Shown: in pieces, positions 1 through 7,178 of the stretch
Layout: each line of letters begins with the position of its first letter
How positions within the stretch are numbered: the first letter of the stretch is position 1
NCBI GenBank assembly: GCA_024636985.1
Contig: JAGXFY010000002.1
Span: 1-9,177 of the forward strand
Reading direction: 5' to 3'
Length of the DNA: 9,177 bases
Source of the DNA: Petrocella sp024636985
GTDB taxonomy: Bacteria > Bacillota > Clostridia > Lachnospirales > Vallitaleaceae
The notes under the pieces: generated by a model
Told to the model about the DNA's origin: nothing
The model's input: only the letters and a program-made list of their open reading frames with translations
Databases searched by the model: none
Position numbers and translations under genes: made by a program

Positions 1-52
1 ACCGGAAAAGTAATTGGACTTGTCTGCAGACAAGTCCAATTACTTTTCCGGT
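1..52. terminator. Perfect 52-bp palindrome, probable transcription terminator
   Basis: The first 26 bases and the next 26 are exact reverse complements, with CTGCAG at the centre. Transcribed from either strand this gives a very stable hairpin of over 20 base pairs. It lies 59 bases beyond the stop codon of the minus-strand GerMN-domain gene, so terminating that gene is the likeliest role. The arms carry AAAAG/CTTTT near their outer ends, but no separate U-tract is visible after the hairpin on the minus strand because the window ends at base 1. A cruciform or protein-binding site, or a fold-back artefact at a sequence end, cannot be excluded. Confidence 0.6.
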
Positions 53-111
53 ATGGCTTGATACTAAATTTTATGCGAATAAATAGTAAGATTAGAGTAA
101 AGACAGCTTTT

Positions 112-1449
112 TTATATTTCTGGGTTTATATAGACAGGTGCCTCCAGTGGATCATTAAAGGATATGCCTGCATCAATCCCTGGCAATGCACCGTTAACAC
201 GAATTAAAATGTTATTGACCTCCTCAATGGAAGTTAATGATAACAATATGGAATCAAGCATAATGCGCCCTTGAAGAGGGTTTTCAGTAAAAATTCTATT
301 AAATTCTTGGTTAAAATCGACCTTAAGCGTACCATTTTCCAGAGAAGAACTGATAAGCTCTACCTGCTGAGGTATGGTAGGCTGTATTGCCATGTTATAA
401 AACGCTGGATTATGGTCGAATGTTAATAATTTTAGCATTTCATCTACAGATACAATCGTTTCATCAAGGGCATATGGCAGCAACAAACCACGTCCGTTTG
501 AAGCACGGTAGATTACGTATAGAAATGGTGGTTTTTCTGGTTCAATGATACTGTTGGTAGGAATTCCTGTGAATCCTTCATCTACGATGCGGTTATCAAA
601 ATAAAACTGAATACGCTGCACTTCAGGTATGCTGCCCAGAGATTCCACCAGGCTGTGGGCTGCCATTTTTGCTACATTTGGATATTCATTATAAAAACCT
701 AACTGGCTTGATAAATACAAACTGGTAGTTCCTCCGGAAAGCTGAATGCGAGGTACAGGTGGAATAGGAGACCGGTCAAATAAACTGAATTCTGCAGCAG
801 GTCCACTCTCAAGTTGCGTAACGGTTTCACGTAAAGTTGTATTTGTTTGCGGAACAAACCTTGTAACAGGGATCAAAAATTGTGATGACTCATCAGGAAA
901 GTACAGAGTTAGTCCAATGCTGCTTGGTGCAGGGGTTTCATTGATGGCAATCTGGTATTTAGTTATTGACGAATAATGTATTGCTATACTAACTGGATCC
1001 AGGTACTCTGCCAATGCATGTTCTGCCCTTGGGACAATAGTCAGTTCATAAGATCCGTCAGGAAGATCAAGTAAATTCTGATCAAGCGTAATTTGGTTTG
1101 TGGCTCTGTACACAGAACCAGTATCATTGATTTCCACGGGAGTCCAGGAATCGTCGTCTAGAGACAAGTCCGCAATTACTATATCATGTGACAGCAACTT
1201 GATCGAAAATAAATTAGTTAAGTCCTGGACGTCTTCAAAATCACCGCTATCAAAATCAATCCATAAATCAATCAAATAGTTGGTGTTACTATGGTCTTGA
1301 AAAGCATATTCCAGGGTTAGTTCAGGTGTTTCTTCACTTTCACTGGAAGAATCTCTGTCAAGATTAATTGTATCAGTATAGAACGCAGTGCCTGTACCGA
1401 CAAAACTTATAACAAAGAGTAGCAGGACTATTTTGAGGAAATACCGCAT
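112..1449 (-). CDS. Secreted protein with two GerMN-like domains
   Basis: Predicted exported protein of 445 residues. The N-terminus (MRYFLKIVLLLFVISFVGTG) is a typical signal peptide or membrane anchor. There is no lipobox cysteine, so it is probably not a lipoprotein. An acidic, serine-rich linker follows, then a beta-rich region at roughly 45-165 that I do not recognise. Residues about 177-315 and 316-445 resemble two GerMN domains; the second has the family pattern of a short strand (LKVDFNQEF), a helix and a late VNG..PGI turn. GerMN domains occur in the spore germination protein GerM and in cell-wall proteins and are thought to bind envelope components; the role here is inferred. ATG at 1449 is preferred over in-frame GTG at 1458 because GAGTG sits about 7 bases upstream of the ATG. 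It is monocistronic and divergent from the methyltransferase gene. Confidence 0.8.
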   Translation of the reverse strand: MRYFLKIVLLLFVISFVGTGTAFYTDTINLDRDSSSESEETPELTLEYAFQDHSNTNYLIDLWIDFDSGDFEDVQDLTNLFSIKLLSHDIVIADLSLDDDSWTPVEINDTGSVYRATNQITLDQNLLDLPDGSYELTIVPRAEHALAEYLDPVSIAIHYSSITKYQIAINETPAPSSIGLTLYFPDESSQFLIPVTRFVPQTNTTLRETVTQLESGPAAEFSLFDRSPIPPVPRIQLSGGTTSLYLSSQLGFYNEYPNVAKMAAHSLVESLGSIPEVQRIQFYFDNRIVDEGFTGIPTNSIIEPEKPPFLYVIYRASNGRGLLLPYALDETIVSVDEMLKLLTFDHNPAFYNMAIQPTIPQQVELISSSLENGTLKVDFNQEFNRIFTENPLQGRIMLDSILLSLTSIEEVNNILIRVNGALPGIDAGISFNDPLEAPVYINPEI

Positions 1450-1479
1450 GGAAAACACTCGCTTTCTTTTTTTTGTCAG

Positions 1480-1507
1480 TTAAGTGCATGTGTCTTCATT
1501 ATATGAT
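1480..1507 (+). promoter_or_regulatory. Possible promoter of the rlmCD-like gene
   Basis: TTAAGT (1480-1485) and TATGAT (1502-1507) are 16 bases apart and would start transcription near 1514, about 48 bases ahead of the TTG start. The -35 match is modest. The site overlaps the opposing promoter, so the two could not be used at the same time on one DNA copy. Confidence 0.35.
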
Positions 1508-1526
1508 AAGTTTAAGTAGACGTAAA
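1498..1526 (-). promoter_or_regulatory. Probable sigma-A promoter of the GerMN-domain gene
   Basis: On the minus strand TTTACG (1526-1521) and a perfect TATAAT (1503-1498) are separated by 17 bases. Transcription would start near 1491, leaving a leader of about 40 bases before the ATG at 1449. The -10 box overlaps a plus-strand TATGAT (1502-1507) that may serve the divergent methyltransferase gene. Confidence 0.55.
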
Positions 1527-1561
1527 GAGATGCATTACCAATAAAGAGAGGAAGAAAACCT

Positions 1562-2911
1562 TTGAGAAATAAGAAACTGGTTAAAGTGATTGTTGAGGAT
1601 CTAAGTCATTTGGGAGAAGGTATCGCTAAAGTAGATGGATTCCCTCTTTTTATACCTGCAGCAATGCCTGGCGATGAACTTATGGTGGAAATTGTTGAAA
1701 CGAGAAAGAATTTTGGGTTTGCCAAAATAAAAGAAATTATCACACCTTCGCCCAACCGTGTTCATCCTCGATGTGAGAAATTTGGTACTTGTGGTGGTTG
1801 TCAGACGATGTCACTTTCCTATGAGACCCAGCTTCATTTCAAAGAAAAAAGAGTGAAAGATTCCATACAGCGAATAGGAAAAATTAACACACCGGTTTCT
1901 ACCATCATCGGTATGGAAGATCCCTGGTATTATCGAAACAAAGCACAATTTCCCATTGGTATAAAGGACAATAAAGTAGTTATAGGTTTTTACCGGCAGG
2001 GGACCCATAATATTATAGATTCAACCAAGTGTTATATCCAACACCCCATTATTGATAAAGTTAGAGCAGTGATGCGTGACTATATAGCTGTACATAACAT
2101 TTCTATCTATGATGAAAAGTCGGGAAAAGGTCTTCTCAGGCATTTGGTGGTAAAAACGGGGTTTGCTACAGAAGAAGTGATGGTAATTGTAGTGATTAAC
2201 GGAGATTTACTGCCTCATCAAGATCACCTTATAGAAAGCCTAAAACAAGTTATCCCGTGCGTAGTGAGTGTGTGTGTTAATTATAATAAGAAAAAAACAA
2301 ACGTTGTGATGGGTAAAAAAATTGAGATTATATATGGAAGGGAGTATTTAACTGACCATCTTGGAAAGCTAATCTTTCGGATTTCTCCACACGCTTTCTT
2401 CCAGGTTAATCCTGATCAAACCATCAAGTTGTATGAAAAAGCCATGGAATTCGCAAACCTCTCCAAGAAAGATAATGTGATGGATATCTATTGCGGTATT
2501 GGCACAATCAGCCTTTTTGCCGCTCAAAAAGCTGGCAAGGTTCTGGGAATCGAAAGTGTGGAAGACGCTGTGGATGATGCACGAATAAACGCAGAGATTA
2601 ACAATATTAGTAACGTAGAGTTTGTGGCAGGCAAGGCAGAAACCGTCATGTCAAAATATGCCTCAACCGGCTATGCTCCAGATGTGATTATCGTTGATCC
2701 ACCACGAAAAGGCTGTGATGAATCAGTGCTCAATGCCATGGTTAAAATGAATCCTTCCAGAATCTTATATGTGTCTTGCAACCCAGCCACACTGGCGAGA
2801 GATTTAAAATTCCTTGAAGAAAATGATTATAGAACAGAAAAAATTCAACCGGTGGACATGTTCCCCCACTCAGCTCATGTGGAGATGGTAGTATTGCTAA
2901 CAAAGAAGTAA
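1562..2911 (+). CDS. rlmCD: 23S rRNA (uracil-5-)-methyltransferase, RlmD/RlmCD (RumA) family
   Basis: SAM-dependent enzyme that makes 5-methyluridine in 23S rRNA; in Bacillus the orthologue RlmCD modifies both U747 and U1939. The 449 residues are the usual length. Residues 1-60 form a TRAM RNA-binding domain. Cys71, Cys77 and Cys80 (CEKFGTCGGC), with Cys157 (STKCYIQ), fit the 4Fe-4S ligands of RumA. The SAM-binding loop is YCGIGTISLF (310-319), followed by DPPRKG (379-384), the catalytic cysteine Cys406 in SCNPATLARD, and the C-terminal HVE signature with Glu441 as the presumed general base. All key residues are present. Translation starts at TTG, supported by AGAGAGG at 1545-1551, 10 bases upstream; no better ATG is in frame. 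TrmA-like tRNA methylation is less likely because of the TRAM domain and cluster. Which uridines are modified cannot be read from sequence. Confidence 0.93.
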   Translation: MRNKKLVKVIVEDLSHLGEGIAKVDGFPLFIPAAMPGDELMVEIVETRKNFGFAKIKEIITPSPNRVHPRCEKFGTCGGCQTMSLSYETQLHFKEKRVKDSIQRIGKINTPVSTIIGMEDPWYYRNKAQFPIGIKDNKVVIGFYRQGTHNIIDSTKCYIQHPIIDKVRAVMRDYIAVHNISIYDEKSGKGLLRHLVVKTGFATEEVMVIVVINGDLLPHQDHLIESLKQVIPCVVSVCVNYNKKKTNVVMGKKIEIIYGREYLTDHLGKLIFRISPHAFFQVNPDQTIKLYEKAMEFANLSKKDNVMDIYCGIGTISLFAAQKAGKVLGIESVEDAVDDARINAEINNISNVEFVAGKAETVMSKYASTGYAPDVIIVDPPRKGCDESVLNAMVKMNPSRILYVSCNPATLARDLKFLEENDYRTEKIQPVDMFPHSAHVEMVVLLTKK

Positions 2912-3218
2912 GCTAAGTGTATTGAAAAACTTTTGTTATATAATGGGAACATATCGAAGTAGCTGATTTCAAAGTGTGAAGAGCGATTTATTAGATTTAG
3001 GACATGGGTTATTGTTTATGACGATCAAAAAGAGCCAGCAATCCGATGTTTTTGAGCCACTATGTTCACTTTCAGAATATCATTTACACGCTTGTTTTTC
3101 TTTAAGTCCATTGTCCGCTATATGGGGGTCAGTTCATTGGCAAGTGGTTCACTTTCAAGTCATCACAAAAGCTGTTTTTGGTTCACTTTCAGAATATCAT
3201 TTACAATATTAGAACTTT
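2912..3218. other. Gene-free stretch after rlmCD with IS-like remnant
   Basis: No convincing gene is present. A 78-codon plus-strand frame opening at GTG 2976 lacks a ribosome-binding site and runs through the repeated motifs, so it repeats CSLSEYHL-type peptides merely because the DNA repeats. No clear rlmCD-specific terminator is visible directly after the stop codon; rlmCD transcripts may run to the bidirectional terminator at 3219-3270. TATAAT at 2939-2944 has TTGAAA only 11 bases ahead, too close for a standard promoter. Confidence 0.6.
3064..3205. repeat. Repeated 25-bp motif, likely end of a decayed IS21-family element
   Basis: An identical 25-base motif beginning GTTCACTTTCAGAATATC and ending TTTACA occurs at 3064-3088 and 3181-3205. 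A degenerate copy (GTTCACTTTC then AAGTCATCACA) lies at 3147-3167. Both perfect copies are preceded by TGTTTTTG-like sequence. Multiple short repeats in one orientation, with the outermost ending in CA, are typical of IS21-family termini, where several transposase-binding repeats sit inside each end. If so, 3205 is the outer border and the element extended leftward. No istA/istB coding sequence remains, so this is a solo end or relic. The family assignment is inference. Confidence 0.5.
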
Positions 3219-3270
3219 AATAAAAAATAGGCTACTTTGCATAAAAATGCAAAATAGCCTATTTTTATTA
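3219..3270. terminator. Bidirectional intrinsic terminator after hydF
   Basis: Long inverted repeat: the left arm 3219-3242 contains AATAGGCTACTTTGCAT, the right arm 3247-3270 contains ATGCAAAATAGCCTATT, and the loop is four A residues. Only one interior position is mismatched in the 17-base core. On the minus strand the stem is followed by TTTTTTATTAAAG, and on the plus strand by TTTTTATTA, so it can stop hydF transcription from the right and read-through from rlmCD on the left. It begins 14 bases past the hydF stop codon. Confidence 0.85.
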
Positions 3271-3284
3271 ATTGGTATTTAAAG

Positions 3285-4481
3285 TTATAAATTTTTAACT
3301 TTTAAAGTTCTATCGAGTATGCTAGTAGCATAAGCAAGAACAACTCCATAATTCGTTATAGGAACACCTGCGTCATTACATATCATTATTCTACTTTGCA
3401 TAGTTTTTTTATTGAGCATACAAGAACCACAGTGAATAACAAGATCATATTCGCTAAGATTTTCTGGAAAATCATGTCCCATTCTAAAATCGTAGTTAAA
3501 AGTTTTATTTTCTTTTTGATTTAGTAATTTCGGAATTTTATATCTTCCAATGTCTTCGTGAGAGTGATTATGAGTGCAACTTTCGCTTATTAGTATATTT
3601 GCACCATCTTTTAAATCTTTTATCACATTAACTCCATGAACAAAGCTCTTTATGTCACCTTTATATCGGGCAAACAATATAGAAAAAGATGTAAGTGGTA
3701 TATTTTCAGGAACCATAGCGCTTACACTTTTAAAAGCCTGCGAATCAGTGACAACTAAATTGATATGTTTTAAATCGCTCAGGGCGTCTTTAAGCTCGGT
3801 GTCACGTACAAGGTAGCTTTTTATACCATTATCAAGACAATCACGTATAAGTTGTACCTGTGGCAGTATAATCCTACCTCTAGGAGCCTCGCTATCAATA
3901 GGCACAACCATAACAACTGTGCCGCCGTATGGAACAAGATCTCCAATTATAGTAGGTTCATTTTCTTCATTTTTAATTTTATCAATTAAAGCATTTTTTA
4001 ACTCTATAACTTGTTTGTCATCACTTGTGCATACAAATTGAGCGTCTTTATATAATTTTTTAAATGAGTTCAAAGTTTCCTCATCAACTCTATCAATTTT
4101 ATTAAATACAATCATATACGGTATATTAAATTTTTTAAATTGATGTAACATATTTTCCTGCTCTTTTTCATTAAAATCGGTGATATCATTTAAATAGATT
4201 GCAAATTCAGTTCTTTGTAGTATTTTTAAAGTTCGTTCAATACGAAGTGCCCCAAGTTCGCCCTCATCACCAAGTCCTGCAGTATCTATAAATACAACTG
4301 GTCCAAGAGGAAGTAGCTCCATTGGTTTGGTCACAGGGTCTGTAGTAGTTCCTTTTACATCAGAGACTAGCGAAACGTCTTGACCAATAATGGCGTTTAT
4401 AAGCGAACTTTTTCCTGCATTTGTAGCGCCGTATATGACGATGTGTAGCCTATTTGCACTAGGGGTTACATTTAAACTCAT
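3285..4481 (-). CDS. hydF: [FeFe]-hydrogenase H-cluster maturation GTPase HydF
   Basis: HydF is the GTPase and iron-sulfur scaffold on which the 2Fe subcluster is assembled before transfer to apo-HydA in the cytoplasm. The 398-residue length is normal. The GTPase domain (about 1-170) shows the P-loop GATNAGKS (18-25), switch I GTTT (44-47), DTAG (66-69) and NKID (127-130). A dimerisation domain (about 180-265) follows. The C-terminal cluster-binding domain has CTH (Cys302, His304) and CGSC (Cys351, Cys354), the family's CxH...CxxC signature. The ATG at 4481 is preceded by TAGGAGGT, in which the Shine-Dalgarno sequence overlaps the hydG stop codon, indicating coupled translation. It is the last gene of the operon and ends just before a strong terminator. 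Identification is secure. Confidence 0.97.
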   Translation of the reverse strand: MSLNVTPSANRLHIVIYGATNAGKSSLINAIIGQDVSLVSDVKGTTTDPVTKPMELLPLGPVVFIDTAGLGDEGELGALRIERTLKILQRTEFAIYLNDITDFNEKEQENMLHQFKKFNIPYMIVFNKIDRVDEETLNSFKKLYKDAQFVCTSDDKQVIELKNALIDKIKNEENEPTIIGDLVPYGGTVVMVVPIDSEAPRGRIILPQVQLIRDCLDNGIKSYLVRDTELKDALSDLKHINLVVTDSQAFKSVSAMVPENIPLTSFSILFARYKGDIKSFVHGVNVIKDLKDGANILISESCTHNHSHEDIGRYKIPKLLNQKENKTFNYDFRMGHDFPENLSEYDLVIHCGSCMLNKKTMQSRIMICNDAGVPITNYGVVLAYATSILDRTLKVKNL

Positions 4482-4490
4482 AAATACCTC

Positions 4491-5867
4491 CTATAAGAAT
4501 AAATCTCGTTCGCCATTTTCTATCTTTTCTAGATTTTTAAGTGTAAGTTGTTTTATATCTTCACGCTCTGTTTTATTTGCTTCATCGTAAATTGTTTTTT
4601 TGCCAGTTATAGTTAAATCTTCGTCACCATAGTCACATATAAATTCCATCAGAGTCATAAGGGCGTTAGGATTACAAACATTTCCGATTTGGCCAGACTT
4701 TGCAAGTTGCATAAATCTATCTCCAGTACGTCCAGATCTATAACAAGCAGTACAGTAACTAGGAATATATCCATCTTTAACAAGATCTTTGACAACTTGA
4801 AGAGGAGTTCGCTCATCAGATGTTATAAATTGGCCAACATCTTTCTTAGCATCACTTTCCTTATATCCACCAACACCTGTACATGAACCAGCACTTACTT
4901 GAGAAACGCCATAGTCAATAACTTCATTTCTCATATCAACGCTTTCGCGAGTTGAAAGGATAATTCCAGTAAAAGGAACAGCAAGACGAATAATAGCAAC
5001 AATCTTTTTAAATTCGTCATCAGTTACGATGTTTGGAAATTGATCTAGTGACATACCTTCAGCTTTTTTAAGCCTAGGAACTGATATTGTATGGAAGCCA
5101 ACTCCATGTTCTTTTTCAAGGTGATCATTATGAAGCATAAGAGCTAAAATTTCAAATTTGTAATCAGCAAGTCCAAATAATACTCCACCACCAACATCAT
5201 CAATTCCTGCTTCCATAGCGCGGTCAAAAGCACTAAGATGGTAGTTGTAATCCCCCTTTAAACACTTAGGGTGCATCTCTTTGTATATATCTTCATGATA
5301 TGTTTCTTGGAAAAGAATATAAGTGCCTATATCTCTAGCTTTTAAAGATTTGTAGTTTTCAACAGTAGTTGCAGCTATATTAACGTTAATTCGTCTTATA
5401 TTACCATTAACATTTTCCGTTTCGTATATAGTATCAATTGCTTCAAGAACATAATCAATAGGACAATTAACTGGATCTTCACCAACTTCAAGTGCTATTC
5501 TTTTATGACCCATTTTTTCAAGTAATTTAACTTCTTCTTGTATTTGTTCTTTATCAAGTCGTCTTCTAGGGAATTCATTGCACCTTTGATATCCGCAATA
5601 AAGGCAGTTATTAACGCAATAGTTAGAGATATATAAAGGAGCAAACATAACTACTCTTTTGCCGTATATTTTCTCTTTCATATAACCAGCTACAGAGTAA
5701 AGTTCTTTTAATAATTCACTATCTTCTATATATAATAGTTTTGCAATTTCTTCATGTGTTAAACCTTGAAAATTCTTTGCTTTTTGAAGTATAGTTTTAA
5801 TTTCATCTTTTGAAGTAGTTTTATTGCTTTCTAAAAGTTCACCTATATAATTATGATTTATAAACAT
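4491..5867 (-). CDS. hydG: [FeFe]-hydrogenase H-cluster radical SAM maturase HydG (tyrosine lyase)
   Basis: HydG cleaves tyrosine to p-cresol and dehydroglycine and then makes CO and cyanide on an auxiliary cluster, giving the Fe(CO)2(CN)-cysteine synthon. The 458-residue length fits the family. The radical SAM motif CVNNCLYC gives Cys84, Cys88 and Cys91. The C-terminal auxiliary 4Fe-5S cluster motif is CTAC...C (Cys372, Cys375, Cys398), spaced CxxC-x22-C, which separates HydG from the related thiamine enzyme ThiH. Only one base lies between the hydE stop and this ATG (TAATATG), and a GGGGGAAA Shine-Dalgarno sequence lies inside the hydE 3' end, so translation is coupled. Eight bases to hydF downstream also argue for one transcript. 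All catalytic cysteines are present. Confidence 0.97.
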   Translation of the reverse strand: MFINHNYIGELLESNKTTSKDEIKTILQKAKNFQGLTHEEIAKLLYIEDSELLKELYSVAGYMKEKIYGKRVVMFAPLYISNYCVNNCLYCGYQRCNEFPRRRLDKEQIQEEVKLLEKMGHKRIALEVGEDPVNCPIDYVLEAIDTIYETENVNGNIRRINVNIAATTVENYKSLKARDIGTYILFQETYHEDIYKEMHPKCLKGDYNYHLSAFDRAMEAGIDDVGGGVLFGLADYKFEILALMLHNDHLEKEHGVGFHTISVPRLKKAEGMSLDQFPNIVTDDEFKKIVAIIRLAVPFTGIILSTRESVDMRNEVIDYGVSQVSAGSCTGVGGYKESDAKKDVGQFITSDERTPLQVVKDLVKDGYIPSYCTACYRSGRTGDRFMQLAKSGQIGNVCNPNALMTLMEFICDYGDEDLTITGKKTIYDEANKTEREDIKQLTLKNLEKIENGERDLFL

Positions 5868-5868
5868 A

Positions 5869-6921
5869 TTATTTCCCCCATTCGCTGTGATCTCCGCGGC
5901 CCATATCTACACTATAACCAGTTGAGTTAATCCTACCTTCTATGCACTTTCTGCAGTGAGCAGCCTCATCGGCAGTACAAATTTTATCTTTGTAAAGCTC
6001 ATATAATCCACGTACATTCGTAGGTGAGAGATTAGGCATAACGACATTTGCTCCTGCTTTTAAAGCTTTTTCTCTGCCATTTGAATCAAGTGTACCAAGT
6101 GCTGTTGTTGATGGAAGTAATGCGCTTGGTAAAAGAAGTCTTGTGATTGCTACCATTATAAGAGTTTTTTCGACTGTTCCCACAATTGATGAGCCAAGTG
6201 GGGTATCTTCATGAGGTATAAAAGGACCAATTCCTATCATTTCAGGATTTAATTCTTTTAAAAATTCTAAGTCATTTACAAAGTCTGATGTTTTTTGATT
6301 TGGAAGTCCAACCATAAAACCAGCTCCAACTTGATAGCCAAGTTCTTTTAACATAAATAAACAGTTACGTCTATTTTCAAAGCTCATATTGGGATGTAAA
6401 CTTTCATAAAGTTCTTTTGAAGCAGTCTCATGGCGAAGCAAATATCTATCAGTTCCAGCTTCTTTAAACTTCTTATAAGATTCCATAGATTTTTCACCTA
6501 TAGAGAGAGTGATTGCTACACCTGGATATTTAGATTTAATAGATTTAACAATATCACAAAGTAGATCATCGCTAAAAAAAGGATCTTCGCCGCCTTGCAT
6601 AACAAATGTTCGGTATCCAAGTCCATAGCCTTCATCACAGCATTCTATAATTTGTTCTTTTGACAATCTGTATCGTTCAACCTTTGAATTTGAAGCTCTA
6701 ATTCCACAGTAGTTACAGTTCTGCTTACAGTAATTTGTAAACTCGATGAGTCCGCGCATAAAAACGGATTTATGGTAATATTCTTCCTTTTTTTTTCGAG
6801 CAAGATTAAAGAGAAATTCATAGTCATTCTCATCAATATTATTAATTAGTAGGGTAAACTCATCACGACTCAAATTAGAATTATCATATAACTTTTGTAT
6901 TAGATCTTTAGTAATATTCAT
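5869..6921 (-). CDS. hydE: [FeFe]-hydrogenase H-cluster radical SAM maturase HydE
   Basis: Radical SAM enzyme that acts on the HydG-made iron-cysteine synthon on the way to the azadithiolate-bridged 2Fe subcluster. With the chosen start it has 350 residues, normal for HydE. CKQNCNYC (Cys65, Cys69, Cys72) binds the radical SAM cluster, with MQGGEDP (108-114) as the usual second motif. A second cluster motif C-x7-C-x2-C is present (Cys315, Cys323, Cys326), as in Thermotoga maritima HydE; many HydE proteins lack it. The ATG at 6921 is chosen because GAAAGGAG (6934-6927) lies 5 bases upstream; an in-frame TTG at 6987 would translate through a terminator hairpin. It is the first gene of the tight E-G-F cluster. 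Confidence 0.96.
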   Translation of the reverse strand: MNITKDLIQKLYDNSNLSRDEFTLLINNIDENDYEFLFNLARKKKEEYYHKSVFMRGLIEFTNYCKQNCNYCGIRASNSKVERYRLSKEQIIECCDEGYGLGYRTFVMQGGEDPFFSDDLLCDIVKSIKSKYPGVAITLSIGEKSMESYKKFKEAGTDRYLLRHETASKELYESLHPNMSFENRRNCLFMLKELGYQVGAGFMVGLPNQKTSDFVNDLEFLKELNPEMIGIGPFIPHEDTPLGSSIVGTVEKTLIMVAITRLLLPSALLPSTTALGTLDSNGREKALKAGANVVMPNLSPTNVRGLYELYKDKICTADEAAHCRKCIEGRINSTGYSVDMGRGDHSEWGK

Positions 6922-6926
6922 ATTTA

Positions 6927-6934
6927 CTCCTTTC
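6927..6934 (-). promoter_or_regulatory. Shine-Dalgarno site that fixes the hydE start
   Basis: GAAAGGAG on the minus strand, with the GGAG core 5-6 bases before ATG 6921. It directly abuts the U-tract of the upstream terminator hairpin, leaving no spare leader between them. Confidence 0.85.
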
Positions 6935-6969
6935 AAAAAAAAAACTTCTTGTTTAGTAAACCTAGAAGT
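6935..6969 (-). terminator. Intrinsic terminator or attenuator abutting the hydE ribosome-binding site
   Basis: On the minus strand ACTTCT (6969-6964) pairs with AGAAGT (6949-6944), and inside it GTTT pairs with AAAC around a 3-base loop. The stem runs straight into about ten T residues (6944-6935), followed at once by the hydE Shine-Dalgarno sequence. It has the form of an intrinsic terminator inside the operon leader. It may simply end transcripts of the upstream regulator gene, but then hydE would need a promoter in the short space after it, and there is none. Regulated read-through (attenuation) is therefore the more natural reading. Confidence 0.65.
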
Positions 6970-6984
6970 AAATAAAATCAATAA

Positions 6985-7178
6985 CAAAAATGCCTTTTTT
7001 AAAAAAGAAAATTTGGCATTTTGATAGTATAACTTCCTTATAGATTAGATTTCTCTGTTCTTTAGGTAATAGTTTTTTTAAAGAACTCACTAAGTAAAAA
7101 AAAAAATAATTACTTGGCAAGTGGCTTGTTAATAAGTTATCAAATAATGCTTGCATTGTCAATAGTATTTTACAATGC
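6985..7178 (-). promoter_or_regulatory. Hairpin-rich leader between the TM1266-like gene and hydE
   Basis: Three further inverted repeats lie upstream of the hydE attenuator. GCATTGT/ACAATGC (7153-7159 with 7172-7178) overlaps the stop codon of the small gene. GTTCTTTA/TAAAGAAC is at 7057-7064 with 7079-7086. AAAATGCC/GGCATTTT is at 6987-6994 with 7015-7022 and is followed on the minus strand by TTTTTG. A run of 11 T residues (minus strand, about 7106-7096) follows a weak stem. Some may be partial terminators and some may form an RNA switch. No known riboswitch consensus was recognised. A TATACT at 7031-7026 has no fitting -35 box. Confidence 0.4.

Noticed and set aside
746..976. 76-codon plus-strand frame inside the GerMN-domain gene
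   Set aside because: Antisense shadow of a gene with a clear signal peptide and domain pattern; no start signal of its own.
2976..3212. 78-codon plus-strand frame from GTG
   Set aside because: No ribosome-binding site; its internal peptide repeat comes from the IS-like DNA repeats.
6922..6987. Longer hydE start at TTG 6987
   Set aside because: The extension would be translated from the terminator hairpin and T-tract, and a strong Shine-Dalgarno site serves ATG 6921.
6962..7162. 66-codon minus-strand frame between the TM1266-like gene and hydE
   Set aside because: Made of AT-rich hydrophobic codons, lacks a ribosome-binding site and crosses three hairpins.
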